This document shows positions 3,919 through 5,673 of a stretch of 5,673 nucleotides of DNA, one piece after another. The position numbers and the translations under genes were made by a program. The stretch's first letter is position 1. Each line of letters begins with the position of its first letter. The stretch is from positions 1-5,673 of the forward strand of contig URVK01000118.1 of assembly GCA_900551305.1 (NCBI GenBank). Direction: 5' to 3'. Source of the stretch: an uncultured Collinsella sp. (GTDB taxonomy: Bacteria; Actinomycetota; Coriobacteriia; Coriobacteriales; Coriobacteriaceae). Under the pieces are notes generated by a model, which was not told where the DNA came from, did not search any database, and saw only the letters and a list, made by a program, of their open reading frames with translations.

Positions 3919-5673
3919 CTAGAGCTCGCAGGCAATCTTGTAGCCGTCGCCGATGGCGTCGCGGATGTTGCCGCACTTGTTGGCATCGCCCAACACGTGG
4001 GTGGTAACGCCGGCTGCAGCAAGGTCGTCGGCCAACTTGGTATTGGGACGATAGCCCATGGCAAGTACCAGCGTATCGGCATCGGCGATGGTGTGGAACT
4101 CGCCGTCCTTCTCGTAGCTGATGGTGTCCTCGGTAATCTCGGTCACCTTGGCCTCAGTCAGCACGTGAACGCCCTTGGAGAGCATGCGCGTGATGAGCAC
4201 CGCGCGACCGGCACCGCCCTCGTTGGCAGCGAGCGTCTTGGTCATCTCGATGACGGTGACATCGCGATTGGCCGGCGAGAGGTCATTGACCAACGGGGCC
4301 AGGTAATCGGCCGTCTCGCAACCGACGGTGCCGCCGCCCACGATGACGATCTTCTTGCCCGGGAAAGCCTTGCCGCCCAGCAGGTCGTCAGCCGTCATAA
4401 CCTGCTTAAAGCCCTGCATGAAGGCCGGAGCGATGGGCTCGGCGCCATAAGCCAGGACAACCTCGTAGCCGGCGTAGTCGCGTTGAATGTCCTCGGCAGT
4501 AAGCTCGGTGCCAAATACGCACTTCACGCCGGCCTCGGCCAGGCGACGATACTGATACTTGATCACGCGGGTGAGTTCCTGCTTTGCCGGCGGAACGGCC
4601 GCGATGCGCATCTCGCCGCCCGGCTCATCCTGCTTGTCAACGAGCACCACGTTGTGGCCGCGCTTGGCGGCAATGTAGGCTGCCTCCATGCCCGCAGGAC
4701 CAGCGCCCACAACGAGCACGTTCTTGGCCTCGGCGGCAGGCTCGTAGCCGGCCTCGTCGCGCTCCACGTCCGGGTTGACGGTACAGGAGATGCGCTTGCC
4801 GAACATAATGCCGTTCAGGCAGCGCAGGCAGCCGATGCAGGGGCGGATGTCGTCGGCGTTGCCGGCAGCGGCCTTATTGCAGAACTCGGCATCGCACAGA
4901 TTGGCGCGGCCCATCATACAGATGTCGGCAGCGCCGTCCTCGATCAGCTCCTCGGCGATCCAGGCCTCGTTAATGCGGCCGACCGTGGCAACGGGAATGT
5001 TCACGTGCTTCTTAATCTCACGCGAGCAGGCGGCGTGCGAGGCCTGCTGCGTACCGGCGGCGGGAATCGCGGAGCCGCGCTTGATGGTGGTGCCGCCCGA
5101 CACATGAATCATGTCGACGCCGGCCTTCTCCAGGCGACGCGAGACGTAGATCATGTCGTTGAGGGTCAGGCCGCCATCGGTGTACTCATCGCCCGAGATA
5201 CGAACGTCGATGATAAAGTCCTTGCCGCAGCGCTCGCGAATCTCGGCGATGACTTCGAGCAGGAAACGCATGCGGGCGTCGAGCGAGCCGCCGTACTCGT
5301 CGGTGCGCTTGTTGTAGAGCGGAGTCAAAAGCCGCCGAGCATGCCGTGAGCGTGTGCCGCATGGACCTCGAACGCCATCGACACCGGCCTTCTGCATACG
5401 CACGGCGGCGTCACCGAACTGATGCGTGAGCTCGTGGATCTCATCGACCGTGATGGGACGCGGTGCCTCGCGGGCGTAAGACGGGCCCACAAAGGACGGA
5501 GCGATCAGGCGCGGCGTGCCCGGAATGTTAAAGGCCATATAGGCGGGGTGGAAGAGCTGCGGCATGATCTTGCAGCCATACTCGTGGACGGCCGCGGCGA
5601 GCTTTTCCCAGCCAGGGATAAACGTGTCGTCGTAGCAGCACATGTCACCCGGCAGATAGGTATAGGTAGGCTC
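3919..5673 (-). CDS. Old Yellow Enzyme-type NADH:flavin oxidoreductase (2-enoate / 2,4-dienoyl-CoA reductase family), 5' end outside window, with an internal double frameshift
   Basis: The frame is open from the window edge (5673) to TAG at 3921-3919, giving 584 residues; roughly the first 60-80 of a usual 650-670 are missing. Counting from the first visible residue, the order is: FMN-binding TIM barrel (1 to about 265); iron-sulfur Cys cluster C279-C282-C285-C297 (CxxCxxCx11C); FAD-binding GAGPAG at 323-328; NAD(P)-binding GGGTVG at 446-451; and a terminal GDANKCGNIRDAIGDGY FAD segment. Such proteins pass electrons from NAD(P)H via FAD, 4Fe-4S and FMN to an activated C=C bond; relatives include BaiCD/BaiH, FldZ and FadH. 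The substrate cannot be told. Residues 102-115 (codons 5370-5329) do not match the family, while the shifted frame restores EVHAAHAHGMLGGF with its HxxH active-site pair, so two opposite one-base indels bracket it. The methionine at 5643 is internal, since coding continues upstream. It converges on the uronate genes and is probably unrelated to them. Confidence 0.9.
   Translation of the reverse strand, partial: EPTYTYLPGDMCCYDDTFIPGWEKLAAAVHEYGCKIMPQLFHPAYMAFNIPGTPRLIAPSFVGPSYAREAPRPITVDEIHELTHQFGDAAVRMQKAGVDGVRGPCGTRSRHARRLLTPLYNKRTDEYGGSLDARMRFLLEVIAEIRERCGKDFIIDVRISGDEYTDGGLTLNDMIYVSRRLEKAGVDMIHVSGGTTIKRGSAIPAAGTQQASHAACSREIKKHVNIPVATVGRINEAWIAEELIEDGAADICMMGRANLCDAEFCNKAAAGNADDIRPCIGCLRCLNGIMFGKRISCTVNPDVERDEAGYEPAAEAKNVLVVGAGPAGMEAAYIAAKRGHNVVLVDKQDEPGGEMRIAAVPPAKQELTRVIKYQYRRLAEAGVKCVFGTELTAEDIQRDYAGYEVVLAYGAEPIAPAFMQGFKQVMTADDLLGGKAFPGKKIVIVGGGTVGCETADYLAPLVNDLSPANRDVTVIEMTKTLAANEGGAGRAVLITRMLSKGVHVLTEAKVTEITEDTISYEKDGEFHTIADADTLVLAMGYRPNTKLADDLAAAGVTTHVLGDANKCGNIRDAIGDGYKIACEL

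Noticed and set aside
3997..5349. Plus-strand frame of 450 codons opposite the oxidoreductase
   Set aside because: Ala/Gly/Leu/Val/His-rich antisense shadow; the minus strand has cofactor motifs throughout.
5614..5643. Methionine at 5643 as the true start of the oxidoreductase
   Set aside because: The frame stays open with family-like residues (YLPGD) to the window edge, and the N-terminal part of the TIM barrel would be missing; the real start is outside the window.

Overview
The window looks like chromosomal DNA from a high-GC, gut-type anaerobe. The protein style, the strong G/C bias at third codon positions and the gene set fit the Coriobacteriia, with Collinsella as the best guess. That assignment is inference; no rRNA or marker gene is present. 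There are five protein genes, two of them cut by the window edges. I see no RNA genes, mobile elements or CRISPR arrays.

Layout. Positions 1-724 (minus strand) hold the N-terminal part of a DUF2264 family protein, a likely cytoplasmic carbohydrate-active enzyme. After a 186-base divergent intergenic region with operator-like dyads comes a LacI-family regulator (911-1933, plus). A 210-base gap follows, with an AT-rich inverted repeat, a TTGACA -35 box and a second clear LacI-type operator. It leads into an SDR dehydrogenase (2144-2977) and an RpiB/LacA/LacB-fold isomerase (3118-3759). A GC-rich hairpin terminator (about 3786-3866) closes this unit. On the opposite strand, converging on it, is a large Old Yellow Enzyme-type flavin/iron-sulfur oxidoreductase (3919 to beyond 5673).

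How the genes fit together. The SDR plus 213-residue RpiB-like pair matches the DhuD/DhuI arrangement known from streptococci, where it converts the unsaturated uronate released from glycosaminoglycan disaccharides (4-deoxy-5-keto-uronate) to 2-keto-3-deoxygluconate without KduI/KduD. The isomerase lacks residues typical of true ribose-5-phosphate isomerase B, which supports a non-phosphorylated uronate substrate. The LacI protein is probably the local repressor. Related dyads built on GTAAACCG/CGGTTTAC lie before the DUF2264 gene, before lacI itself and before the SDR gene. The DUF2264 protein is therefore a candidate for the upstream step, releasing a uronate from an imported oligosaccharide. 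Transporter, KDG kinase and aldolase genes are not in view.

The most striking oddity is in the flavin oxidoreductase. A 14-codon stretch (5329-5370) reads as nonsense in the main frame. Read one base over, it restores the conserved OYE active-site segment, so two opposite single-base indels about 45 bases apart bracket it. This is either a sequencing/assembly artefact or a compensated frameshift that removes the catalytic HxxH motif.
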